This document shows, one piece after another, positions 1 through 7,519 of a stretch of DNA of 64,000 bases. The stretch comes from Methylocystis bryophila. GTDB lineage: Bacteria; Pseudomonadota; Alphaproteobacteria; Rhizobiales; Beijerinckiaceae. A program made the translations under genes and the position numbers. The notes under the pieces were generated by a model. That model made no database searches and was not told the DNA's origin. It was given only the letters and a program-made list of their open reading frames with translations. Position 1 is the first letter of the stretch, and each line of letters starts with the position of its first letter. The stretch is from assembly GCF_027925445.1 (NCBI RefSeq), contig NZ_AP027149.1, positions 2,740,501 to 2,804,500 of the forward strand, given 5' to 3'.

Positions 1-1
1 G

Positions 2-934
2 GGCAATGTCACCAAGTTGAACAGAACCACGCTTGCTCTCTACCCCAAGGCGTACAAGGGCGCCTTCTCGCCCAAGAGCGCGCTGGAGTGGCAGGTGACC
101 CCCGAATTCCTGCTCCGAGGCTCGATCGATAGAGCTTATCGCTTCCCGACCGTCTCCGAGATGTTCCAGGCGATCTCGACTCCCAATACGGTCGTCTTCA
201 ACAATCCCAATCTGCAGCCTGAATCCATGACCTACTACGATCTCAGCGGCGAATATCATTGGCGCAACGCTTTCGACGGAGCCGCTGAAATGCTCACGCC
301 GCGGGTCAGCTTTTTCAATGTGGACGCCTGGGATTACATGTACACCCAATCCAACACAGTCGGCGCCACCACATTTTCTCAGACCATCAATATCAACAAG
401 GTTCACTTCCACGGCATAGAAGGGCTCTTGACCGCGAACGGCCTCGGTTGGCATGGGCTCAACGGCGAGTTCAGCGCGACCTTCACGGACACCAAAATGC
501 TTTCGGATAAGCTGGCGCCGTGGTTTGACGGCAATCAGGTCCCTCGCATCCCTCGCATTCGCCTGCGGGGAACCATCAGCTACTCTCCGGACGACAAATT
601 CTCCATCGGCGCCTCCATGCGCTTCGCGACGGGCGCTTTCGTCAGTCTCGCGAATACCGATTTCAGCCATGACTCCTATGGCAGCACGGACAGCTCCTAT
701 CTCGTCTTCGACGCGAAAGCGCAGTACAAAATCGCGCCAGGCTGGACCGCGACCGCCGGCGTCAACAATATCGGCAACAACAAAGCCCTGGTTAATCCCA
801 ATCCCTACCCCGAGCGCACTTTCTTTCTCGGGCTCAAATACGATATCGGCGGCCCGAGGCAGGACGTCGTCGGCGTGAGCGCTGCGGATCTGAGCGGCGG
901 GGCCAGCGATCAGTCGTCCACGATCCATCGATAG
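2..934 (+). CDS. TonB-dependent outer membrane receptor, C-terminal part (5' truncated by window edge)
   Basis: The frame is open from the first bases of the window, so this is the 3' part (about 310 codons) of a longer gene. The protein shows alternating beta-strands typical of a TonB-dependent receptor barrel: a segment RAYRFPTVSEMFQ followed by NPNLQPESM, which is the conserved region of siderophore or metal receptors, and a late strand ending RTFFLGLKYDI. Such barrels import chelated iron or other scarce substrates across the outer membrane with TonB energy. The usual terminal aromatic residue lies about 28 residues before the actual stop, so there is an unusual Ser/Gly/Asp-rich tail. The substrate cannot be told, because plug and N-terminus lie outside the window. 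Confidence 0.85.
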   Translation, partial: GNVTKLNRTTLALYPKAYKGAFSPKSALEWQVTPEFLLRGSIDRAYRFPTVSEMFQAISTPNTVVFNNPNLQPESMTYYDLSGEYHWRNAFDGAAEMLTPRVSFFNVDAWDYMYTQSNTVGATTFSQTININKVHFHGIEGLLTANGLGWHGLNGEFSATFTDTKMLSDKLAPWFDGNQVPRIPRIRLRGTISYSPDDKFSIGASMRFATGAFVSLANTDFSHDSYGSTDSSYLVFDAKAQYKIAPGWTATAGVNNIGNNKALVNPNPYPERTFFLGLKYDIGGPRQDVVGVSAADLSGGASDQSSTIHR

Positions 935-1184
935 AGCTTTCCGACTCGCGCGCCGCGTCGTCGGGCGAGAGCCGGTCACGCGGCGCGCGATGGGCCTGAC
1001 GTTTTTTTGCGGCTCGCTCCCGAGTTCCGCCGTCAGCTTTCCCGCGCGGGGAGGCTTTGTCTCAGACGAAAGGGGGAGGATTGAGGCCTTTCGGCTTGCC
1101 ACGCGGGGCAAATAGGCCGATAGGCGAGCGCTGGACTGATCCCTGGCGCCTGCGATCGCCTCTTCTCCGGAAAATTCGTCCGAC

Positions 1185-2282
1185 ATGCCCCGCACGCTGC
1201 TCTGCCTCGCCCGCCATGGCGAGACGAATTGGAATCTCGAGAGGCGCTTCCAGGGTCAGCTCGACATAGCCTTGAACTACAAGGGACGCATGCAAGCGGC
1301 GGCGCTCGACGCGGAGCTCGCCGAACGTTCCTTCGTTCGCGTCTATTCGAGCGATCTTATCCGCGCCATAGAGACGGCGAGCCCGCATGCGGCGCGGCGC
1401 GGTCTCGCCCTGACGCAAAGGCCGGAATTAAGGGAGAAGCACGACGGCCTCTGGCATGGCTTGAGCCATGAGGAGGTCGCGGCGCGCTATCCTGAGGACT
1501 ATCGGCATTACCTGGATCGCCGCGCCGATTATGCCGCCCCAGGCGGCGAGACGCTCATGCGCTTCGCGGCGCGCGTGCGCGCCGGCTTGACCAAAATTGC
1601 CAGCGCCCATCCCGGCGAGACGCTGCTCGTCGTGGTGCATGCCGGCGTGCTCGACATCGCCTGGCGCGTGGCGATGGAGAAGCGCCTCGACGAGCCGCGC
1701 GTGCTCCCCGCGCTCAACGCCGCGCCGAACTGGTTCGTCTTCGAGAACGAAAAATGGTCGCTCCTCGATTGGGCGCAGGCCGACAAACGCAAGCCCATCG
1801 TCGCGCCCTACGAGACGATCGCGCTCGCGCGACGCGAGGCTTCGCGGGTGCTGCTCGTCAATCCGAAGGGCGAGACCTTGCTGATCAAATTCGCAAGCCG
1901 CATTCTGCCCGACGTCGCCGCGCGGGGCTATGAGCACTTTTGGGGACAGCCCGGCGGCGCGCGCGAAGCCGGGGAGAGTTTTGAAGCTTGCGCCGCGCGC
2001 GAGCTCTACGAGGAGACCGGGCTTTCGGGCGTCGATGTCGGCGCCGCCGTCGCGTCGCGCGAGTTCCCCTTGCTGCTGCCGGGCGGCTGGGTGCAGGGCG
2101 TCGAGCGCTATTTTCTCGTGCGCTGCCCGACCTTCGAGCCCCAATTGGGAGCGCTCACCGAGAGTGAAGCGTCCTATGTGCTGGGCTGGAAGTGGTGGAG
2201 CAAGGAAGAGATCGCCGCCTCGCGCGAGCTTATCTATCCCGAAGCCCTAGCGAATCTGCTCGACAATGTGGGCGTGGGGTAA
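1185..2282 (+). CDS. Histidine phosphatase - Nudix hydrolase fusion protein
   Basis: Two enzyme domains are joined in 365 residues. Residues 1 to about 200 are a histidine phosphatase (phosphoglycerate mutase-like) domain with the nucleophile motif ARHGET at residues 9-14 and the second His in VVVHAGVLD. Residues about 215-365 are a Nudix domain with a complete Nudix box (GGAREAGESFEACAARELYE then ETGL), which binds the metal and hydrolyses a nucleoside diphosphate linked to another moiety. The combination suggests a two-step clean-up, pyrophosphate bond cleavage followed by removal of a phosphate, but the substrate is unknown. ATG at 1185 is the first in frame and begins the first beta-strand directly. 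It stands alone, about 250 bases after the receptor gene. Confidence 0.85.
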   Translation: MPRTLLCLARHGETNWNLERRFQGQLDIALNYKGRMQAAALDAELAERSFVRVYSSDLIRAIETASPHAARRGLALTQRPELREKHDGLWHGLSHEEVAARYPEDYRHYLDRRADYAAPGGETLMRFAARVRAGLTKIASAHPGETLLVVVHAGVLDIAWRVAMEKRLDEPRVLPALNAAPNWFVFENEKWSLLDWAQADKRKPIVAPYETIALARREASRVLLVNPKGETLLIKFASRILPDVAARGYEHFWGQPGGAREAGESFEACAARELYEETGLSGVDVGAAVASREFPLLLPGGWVQGVERYFLVRCPTFEPQLGALTESEASYVLGWKWWSKEEIAASRELIYPEALANLLDNVGVG

Positions 2283-2994
2283 GCCATTCCGGGCGTGTCA
2301 AACCCCAAAGTTAGAGCCCTGTCGTCGAGCTTGACTTTCATTTCCAAAGCGTCAGATTCCTCCTCCATGGGGAAGCGGTCTCCCCTTTAGGCGACATGCC
2401 CAAGCATCGCGTCCAACCCATTCCGTGGGGACGCTGGTGCATGTCTGATCTCCCTCATAATATCGACGATAATGTTGGGAGGCGGCCGCAGCCCCAAGCG
2501 CCGCTTTCTGCGCATCGTAGCGCGCCTGCACACGCCCTATCGCTGGCTGAAGCGCTTCGCGTTTGCCACCTATGTAGGTTGACTGAGGCGCTGGGCCCTC
2601 GGCGTCCTCAACTCCGGCTGACTCTTCATTTTCCCGGGGCGATCGCGACTGACGCCGTCGTCGCAGTCATTCTGAGCCTCGCTAACTGGTCTGCAGTCCG
2701 ACTCGTCTTTCGACGCGCCGGTTCTCAGCAGCATCGATTGCCGGAACTTTGCGCACTTGGACGCCGCTACGCTTGCGATCTTCAGGCTCGGGCTCGGCAT
2801 GCTACCAACATTGGCGGGTTCTTGCGTTGTAGCGACAGGTATTTTTCTCGCGGGTGCGCGCTTAGCCAATTATCTCCAAAAGTTGATAGACTTCTGTTGC
2901 TAGAATTTGCTCAAATAATTCTGACTTTCATGACTTTTTTTCGCTCGAATGATTCCATTCAGGTCGAGAAAGCGTGAGAAGAAAGGAAGAGATC
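2283..2994. other. Intergenic stretch with no convincing intact gene; possible decayed reading frame
   Basis: A 193-codon open frame covers 2396-2977, but its product is Arg/Cys/His-rich with no domain and looks like chance. In another plus frame, 2472-2903, the translation looks more protein-like (a basic start KRRFLRIVARLHTPYRWLK and a hydrophobic end with LAIFRLGLGMLPTLAGS), but it is cut by three TGA codons at 2580, 2619 and 2673. The most cautious reading is a decayed membrane-protein gene. No RNA gene or terminator was recognised. Confidence 0.3.
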
Positions 2995-3882
2995 ATGAAG
3001 ACAGCATTCCTCACCCTCGCTACAGCAGCGCGGCTTGTATCCGCGTCTGCCGCGATCGCGGAAACAGACTGGTCACAAGTCGATTCCGCGATCGGCAAAA
3101 AGTCCACGGTGACGGGAACCGTCCATAGATACGGCCTGCCGCGTAGCGATCTTCACGTCGTACTTGACGGCGTCAGCATCAAGCCGGGCCTCGCCCTTGG
3201 GGGCTGGATCGCGTTCGAGCCGAGGGGGCTTGAGGCTATGATGATGGGCGATCTCGTGCTGATCGAAGCCGAGGTCAATCCGGTGATGCGGGCGCTGCTG
3301 GCGAACGGCGTCGAGGTCAGCGCCGTCCATAACCATCTTCTGCGCGCCAGCCCCCCGACCTTCTACATGCACGTCGCCGCGCATGGCGATCCGGTGAAGC
3401 TGGCGAAAATTCTTCGGGAAGCCCTCGCGGAAACGAAAACGCCTTTCGAGAGTCCCTCTGCTTCTGTCGGCGAGCCGCCAAAAATTGCCTTCGATACGGC
3501 GCAAGTCGACGATGCGCTCGGCTTCCAAGGCAAGAACAACGGCGGCGTCTATCAATTCAGCATTCCGAAGGCCGATCAGGTGAAGGCTGACGGCGCCACG
3601 GTGTCCCCGGCCATGGGGATCGCCAATGTCATCAACTTCCAATCCACGAGCGATGGCAGGGCCGCAATAACGGGGGATTTCGTCGCCACGGCAAAAGAAG
3701 TGGAGCCGCTGCTGAAAGCGCTTCAGTCAAACGGGATCGAGGTCACGGCCGTGCACAACCACATGCTCGACGAGGAGCCTCGGCTTTACTTCGTTCATTT
3801 CTGGGCGACTGAGGACGCCGTGAGATTGGCGCGAGGGCTGCGCGCCGGGCTCGACGCCGTCCACGCCCTGGGAAAGGGCTGA
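2995..3882 (+). CDS. Secreted DUF1259 (LppY/LpqO family) protein with two repeats
   Basis: The protein starts with a signal peptide (MKTAFLTLATAARLVSASAA) and then carries two copies of the DUF1259 / LppY-LpqO module. Each copy has the family hallmark EV(S/T)AVHNH: VSAVHNHLL in the first half and VTAVHNHML in the second, each followed by a strand with FYMHVAA or LYFVHFW. The function of the family is unknown; it was named after mycobacterial lipoproteins, but here the signal peptide has no lipobox Cys. An in-frame GTG lies 21 bases upstream, but ATG 2995 is preceded by a good ribosome site (GGAAGAG) and begins the signal peptide, so it is preferred. The gene converges on ptrB, from which it is now separated by the small island. 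Confidence 0.85.
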   Translation: MKTAFLTLATAARLVSASAAIAETDWSQVDSAIGKKSTVTGTVHRYGLPRSDLHVVLDGVSIKPGLALGGWIAFEPRGLEAMMMGDLVLIEAEVNPVMRALLANGVEVSAVHNHLLRASPPTFYMHVAAHGDPVKLAKILREALAETKTPFESPSASVGEPPKIAFDTAQVDDALGFQGKNNGGVYQFSIPKADQVKADGATVSPAMGIANVINFQSTSDGRAAITGDFVATAKEVEPLLKALQSNGIEVTAVHNHMLDEEPRLYFVHFWATEDAVRLARGLRAGLDAVHALGKG

Positions 3883-3909
3883 TCGCTGCGCCAGCCCCCG
3901 GTAGCCGCG

Positions 3910-3944
3910 CCCTCTCCCGCGAATCGGCGAGGGCAGGGGAGGGG
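3910..3944. repeat. REP-like palindromic repeat, copy 1
   Basis: A GC-rich imperfect palindrome of the form CCTCTCCCGCG ... GGCGAGGGCAGGGGAGG. Related copies lie at 35173-35213 and 42121-42160, and a further copy is interrupted by the IS4 element at 33.7-35.1 kb. All lie between genes. Such elements are common in Hyphomicrobiales intergenic DNA; role unknown. Confidence 0.6.
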
Positions 3945-3945
3945 T

Positions 3946-4030
3946 TCACGCCTCCTCGCCGCCCCACCCCACGCACATCAGCGCGAAGGCCCATTCGAGC
4001 GCCGTCTCTTCCAGGGACTCGAAGCGGCCC
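3946..4030. repeat. 85-bp direct repeat, left copy (duplicate of ptrB 3' end)
   Basis: These 85 bases are identical to 7435-7519, the last 85 bases of ptrB including its stop codon. The left copy is a free-standing gene end without the rest of the gene. Identity stops abruptly on both sides (3945 and 4031). This is what a site-specific insertion into the 3' end of a gene leaves behind, with 3946-4030 and 7435-7519 as the two attachment-site copies. Confidence 0.85.
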
Positions 4031-4283
4031 AGGGGAAACGGCGGTGCATAAGCGTTGAAAAGAATGTAAGGTTCCGTATTGGAATGGACGGCGGGTCGAG
4101 ACCGCCTTTAGACGCAACGCGTGGAGGCGAGGTGCGGGCGTTTGCGTGATTGGCTACGACCCTCGGGAGCGGCTGGATGATGCGCATGAGCGCCACACAC
4201 GGCGATGTCGCCTGGGGCTCGAATGAGGAGCGCTCGCCCCGGTTGAGAGGTTTCATCACCCCTTCGGGCGTCGAGCTTCATTT

Positions 4284-5528
4284 ATGACCTCGATCCTTGC
4301 AAAATTGAATCGTCTCATGCCGATCTTCATGGCGGCGATCGGGATATTGGCGTTCGTACAGCTGCTCGGCTATCTTGGACAATGGCTATCCAAGTCTCCT
4401 CTGGCTAGCTGGGTTGATCGGCATGCTGAGGTGATAGAGTGGACTCTTGCCGTTGCAGCTGCAGTATCGGTTTCGCTTGCGCTTCTCGGGTGGCTGCGAG
4501 CGACGGGGCGAATGCCAAAAATTTTGACGCGTTGGACAGGGCTTATGGACGTTCTCGACAGGTTGACCAATCGTCGTGAGCTTGAACTGCGACTGCAGTC
4601 GAAGCCGCAGGCGGTCTTCATCGACGCCGATGCGCTTGCGCGGGCGCTGAAATCGCAGGTGGTTGGGCAGGATGCGATTTGCGACGACGTCGCCGCCCAA
4701 ATCCGTAGACGGCTCGCCTTGCAGCAGCGCGGCAAGCCTGTGGGGGTGTTCCTCTTCGCAGGGCCGCCAGGCGCAGGAAAAACTTATTTAGGCAAAGTGC
4801 TTGCGGACGCGCTCGATCGCAAGTTGATCCATCTTGATATGACCCAATATTCTAGCGCCGGCTTAGCTGCGACCTCTTTGTTCGGTTCGCCAAAGGGCTA
4901 CGTAGGCTCTGACTCCTACGGCAAATTGACTGGCGCATTGCGTGACACTCCGAATGCGGTGGTCTTGCTGGACGAATTCGAAAAGGCGCATTCGAACGTC
5001 CACAAGAATTTCTTGACCGCTTGGAATGACGGCTTTATCACCGAAGCGTCTAACGAAAACCATATAGGCACTACGGCGGCAATTTTTATTCTCACGACCA
5101 ATGCTGCGGTTGATGCGCTGGCGATAATTAGCCGAGAGTTTGCAAAGTCTCCGGACGATATACGCCGCCACGCGGACGCTGCTTTGCGTTCCGCCGGCTT
5201 CGCGCCGGAAGTCCTGAGCCGGATTGATCGCATATTTGTATTCAATCCATTGGTGGATCTCGACATCGCCCGAGTGGCCGCCTTGGAGATCGAGCGTATG
5301 ATCAAACAGTACGGCCTCGACGTGAGGGAAGGAGGCATCGACCCGCAGATACTTGTCGATCTCATGACGCGCCAGAAGAAGCTCGGCAATTGCGCATCGT
5401 CGCGCGACCTAGTTCGCGCAATCGAAGAATCCGTCGCCGACTCGCTGATTGAGGCCAAGCAGCGTGGCGTGCAAAGCATCAACCTGATCGACGCAGCCGG
5501 GCGCGTCGTGGCGCAGGCCGCGGACTGA
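4284..5528 (+). CDS. Membrane-anchored ClpA/ClpB-type AAA+ ATPase
   Basis: The N-terminus has two hydrophobic helices (residues about 10-35 and 50-70), followed by one AAA+ module most like the second ATPase ring of ClpA/ClpB. Visible are GPPGAGKT (Walker A, about residue 160), the pore loop KGYVG (about 204), LLDEFEKAH (Walker B, about 228-236), a sensor-1 region ILTTNAA and a C-terminal small domain. ClpB-type enzymes unfold proteins by threading them through the ring. This one lacks the first ring and the N-domain and is tethered to the membrane, so it probably works on a local partner. It is followed after 4 bases by the next gene, so the two are co-transcribed. No IGF/L loop for ClpP docking was recognised with certainty. 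Confidence 0.8.
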   Translation: MTSILAKLNRLMPIFMAAIGILAFVQLLGYLGQWLSKSPLASWVDRHAEVIEWTLAVAAAVSVSLALLGWLRATGRMPKILTRWTGLMDVLDRLTNRRELELRLQSKPQAVFIDADALARALKSQVVGQDAICDDVAAQIRRRLALQQRGKPVGVFLFAGPPGAGKTYLGKVLADALDRKLIHLDMTQYSSAGLAATSLFGSPKGYVGSDSYGKLTGALRDTPNAVVLLDEFEKAHSNVHKNFLTAWNDGFITEASNENHIGTTAAIFILTTNAAVDALAIISREFAKSPDDIRRHADAALRSAGFAPEVLSRIDRIFVFNPLVDLDIARVAALEIERMIKQYGLDVREGGIDPQILVDLMTRQKKLGNCASSRDLVRAIEESVADSLIEAKQRGVQSINLIDAAGRVVAQAAD

Positions 5529-5532
5529 GCGC

Positions 5533-6087
5533 GTGCCTTCACAGTTGCGGAGCGGCGCGCAACCAGCGCAATCAGCACAGCCGGAACCGTCGACGCAAAC
5601 GCTCTGGTCGACGGCGCCCACTTGGCGGCGGCTGGTAATCGGGTCGGCCATGCTAACTTCGCTCGCGGCAAGCGCGCCCGCCTGGCTGCCCCACTCCGAC
5701 ATCCAGTCAGGGGCGTCCGCTGTCGGTTCCAAGAGTCAATCGGAACGAACGCAGCAAGACTGCGCTGCGCAACTGGCTCTCAGACAGATACCGGATGCTC
5801 CTCAGCATATCATGGCGCGCGTAATCAGCACCATTACCCCGGAGGCGGTTCTGGCGGCGACAGCGAGAGTTGAGGCCCGTCTTGGCGCAAAGGTGAACCC
5901 CGCTTATCTCGATTGGCCTCACGTAGATACGGTAACATCCTTGACGGGCATGGAAACAATCGCGGCGGTTCCTCCCGCCATGACCGTCAAGGTAGGCGAT
6001 CTAATCGAACTAAATTCGCGTTACAGGGATCATAGTCTGCCTTGCCATTTCATTCCTTGGACGGTCAGTCGGGTGCTCGAACGCTAG
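5533..6087 (+). CDS. Hypothetical anchored or exported protein with an SLPCHxIP C-terminal module
   Basis: No known family was recognised. GTG at 5533 lies 4 bases after the ATPase stop, indicating translational coupling. A hydrophobic segment at about residues 34-54 (LVIGSAMLTSLAASAPAWLP) is a single anchor or an uncleaved signal. The C-terminal 70 residues are clearly related to the C-terminus of the convergent gene at 6151-7407: both have an MxV..GD segment followed by Arg, Asp, then SLPCH(F/Y)IP. The shared module suggests that the two proteins meet the same partner or bind the same ligand, presumably together with the adjacent ATPase. Confidence 0.6.
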   Translation: MPSQLRSGAQPAQSAQPEPSTQTLWSTAPTWRRLVIGSAMLTSLAASAPAWLPHSDIQSGASAVGSKSQSERTQQDCAAQLALRQIPDAPQHIMARVISTITPEAVLAATARVEARLGAKVNPAYLDWPHVDTVTSLTGMETIAAVPPAMTVKVGDLIELNSRYRDHSLPCHFIPWTVSRVLER

Positions 6088-6150
6088 GTCAATTGGTCGT
6101 CCCTGGGGACCCTGAAAACGCCACGCCGGAACGCCGTCGCGAACGGAGTC

Positions 6151-7407
6151 TCAGCGCGGGTTGATGATCAGGTTCGGGATATAATGGCATGGCAATGAGG
6201 AATCGAGGCGGCCACCTTCGTATTTGACCCGGTCGCCCGGATCGACCTTCATCCTCACGGGAACGAGCGCGACGACCTGATGTCCATTCTCTGCGCCGTC
6301 GATACGGATTAACGCTCTTCTATTGCCAAGAAAATTCGGGTTGATCGCCAGCTTCGTGCGCGCCTGAGTCGCCTGCAACAATTGGATGGCCTGCTCGGTG
6401 TTCAGGAATCCGACAACAACGCCGCTTCCCCCCTGCCAGTTAGGCATTGTCGCTCCGGCTCCGCACGCCGTCGTTTGCGGCTGCGGGGCGGCGGCCTCGC
6501 CCGTCGAGCCGTTCGAGAGTTTTCTGGCGCCATGTAGCAGCTTCTCAATCTCATCAGCGCTGAGCGGCCGCAGCTTGTCGTCTGTTTGCCCTTCCGCCAG
6601 GTCCACGACCGCTGGATCCACGCCCATCTCTTTGGCGTAATCGGTCAAAACCCGGCGCATCTTCCCGTCGTCATGTTGTTTCGAGGTCGTGTTTTCAGAC
6701 TGCATCGGCAGGTACATGCGCATTAGGGCGACGACGCTCTCCTTCGGCACGATCCGCTGCACGGCGCCCATCAGCGCATAGACGCAGGCCGCGATACACT
6801 GACCGCCGATCGGCTGTGCGGCGCCCGCCTCCGTAGCTTTTGCGCGCCCCACGATCACGATCGCGTTGACGCGACGCAGCAACCTGCCAATCCGCATCGC
6901 CGCGGCGACGCTTCCGCCCGGCGAACTTAGAAGCACGACCAAACGCAGATTTCGCTGACCCAGCTGCGATCGCATGAAGGCCAGCAGGGATTGCGGCGAC
7001 GTTTCAACAATGCCGCCGACAGCCGTGAACACTCTCGGGCACTCGGTTGTGCAGTTACCGCTCTGTAATTGCACAAGATCGAAAGTCATGTCAGGAACAG
7101 CCGCTTGAGTCGGCTCAGTTCGTCCGGCACAAGCAATGCCGAAGATCAGCGCTGCGGCTAACCGCCATTGAAGCATGCAGCCAGCGAAAGGAAGAAAACT
7201 TCGCTGTATCGAATTCCTCAGATGCTGAACGATGGTCGGCAACCTCTGTCCAGAGATCAAGGAGCGCGAGGACAGCACCGGATCGGCGCTCATTGCTGTT
7301 TCCGTCGGAGGCTCGGGATTATTGTGGGACTGGGCGGGTCGAGATGCAGAGGCAGCCTCACGACTCTCTGCAATAGTAACCCTCAGATTTCCAGAGATTC
7401 CATGCAA
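6151..7407 (-). CDS. Exported ClpP/crotonase-fold pseudoprotease-like protein with SLPCHxIP C-terminal module
   Basis: The central part has the layout of a ClpP-like serine protease domain of the exported type: SSPGGSVAAAMRIGRLLR, then a Cys-rich turn QCIAACVYALMGA, then RIVPKESVVALMR. In the active relatives I know, the turn reads C-A-S-A-C with the nucleophile Ser and the last segment has V-H-R with the catalytic His. Here these are Ala and Met, so it is probably inactive. A hydrophobic segment at about residues 80-95 ending TQA-AV looks like a signal peptide. The ATG at 7176 in front of it may be the real start, giving a protein of about 340 residues; an ATG at 7293 is a third option. The C-terminus shares the SLPCHxIP module with the gene at 5533-6087. 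The gene converges on that one. Confidence 0.65.
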   Translation of the reverse strand: MHGISGNLRVTIAESREAASASRPAQSHNNPEPPTETAMSADPVLSSRSLISGQRLPTIVQHLRNSIQRSFLPFAGCMLQWRLAAALIFGIACAGRTEPTQAAVPDMTFDLVQLQSGNCTTECPRVFTAVGGIVETSPQSLLAFMRSQLGQRNLRLVVLLSSPGGSVAAAMRIGRLLRRVNAIVIVGRAKATEAGAAQPIGGQCIAACVYALMGAVQRIVPKESVVALMRMYLPMQSENTTSKQHDDGKMRRVLTDYAKEMGVDPAVVDLAEGQTDDKLRPLSADEIEKLLHGARKLSNGSTGEAAAPQPQTTACGAGATMPNWQGGSGVVVGFLNTEQAIQLLQATQARTKLAINPNFLGNRRALIRIDGAENGHQVVALVPVRMKVDPGDRVKYEGGRLDSSLPCHYIPNLIINPR

Positions 7408-7434
7408 TAGCGTAAGAGGCTAGGGTGGGGGCTC

Positions 7435-7519
7435 TCACGCCTCCTCGCCGCCCCACCCCACGCACATCAGCGCGAAGGCCCATTCGAGCGCCGTCTCTTC
7501 CAGGGACTCGAAGCGGCCC
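7435..7519. repeat. 85-bp direct repeat, right copy (authentic ptrB 3' end)
   Basis: Identical to 3946-4030. This copy is continuous with the full ptrB reading frame, and includes its TGA stop (7437-7435 on the minus strand). It marks the right boundary of the putative island. Confidence 0.85.

Larger units (their letters stand above)
4031..7434. mobile_element. Putative 3.4-kb genomic island flanked by 85-bp direct repeats at the ptrB 3' end
   Basis: The segment between the two repeats holds three genes absent from the expected ptrB / DUF1259 junction: an AAA+ ATPase, a small anchored protein and a ClpP-like protein. It contains many codons and bases poorer in GC than its neighbours (for example around 5041-5120). 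No integrase, transposase or relaxase gene is seen, so it is either a cargo that moved with help from elsewhere or a deletion derivative. Alternatively, a segmental duplication joined the ptrB end to unrelated DNA. Confidence 0.55.

Noticed and set aside
2396..2977. 193-codon open frame between the Nudix fusion and the DUF1259 gene
   Set aside because: Composition (Arg, Cys, His, Leu-rich without motif) looks like chance, and another frame reads more like protein.
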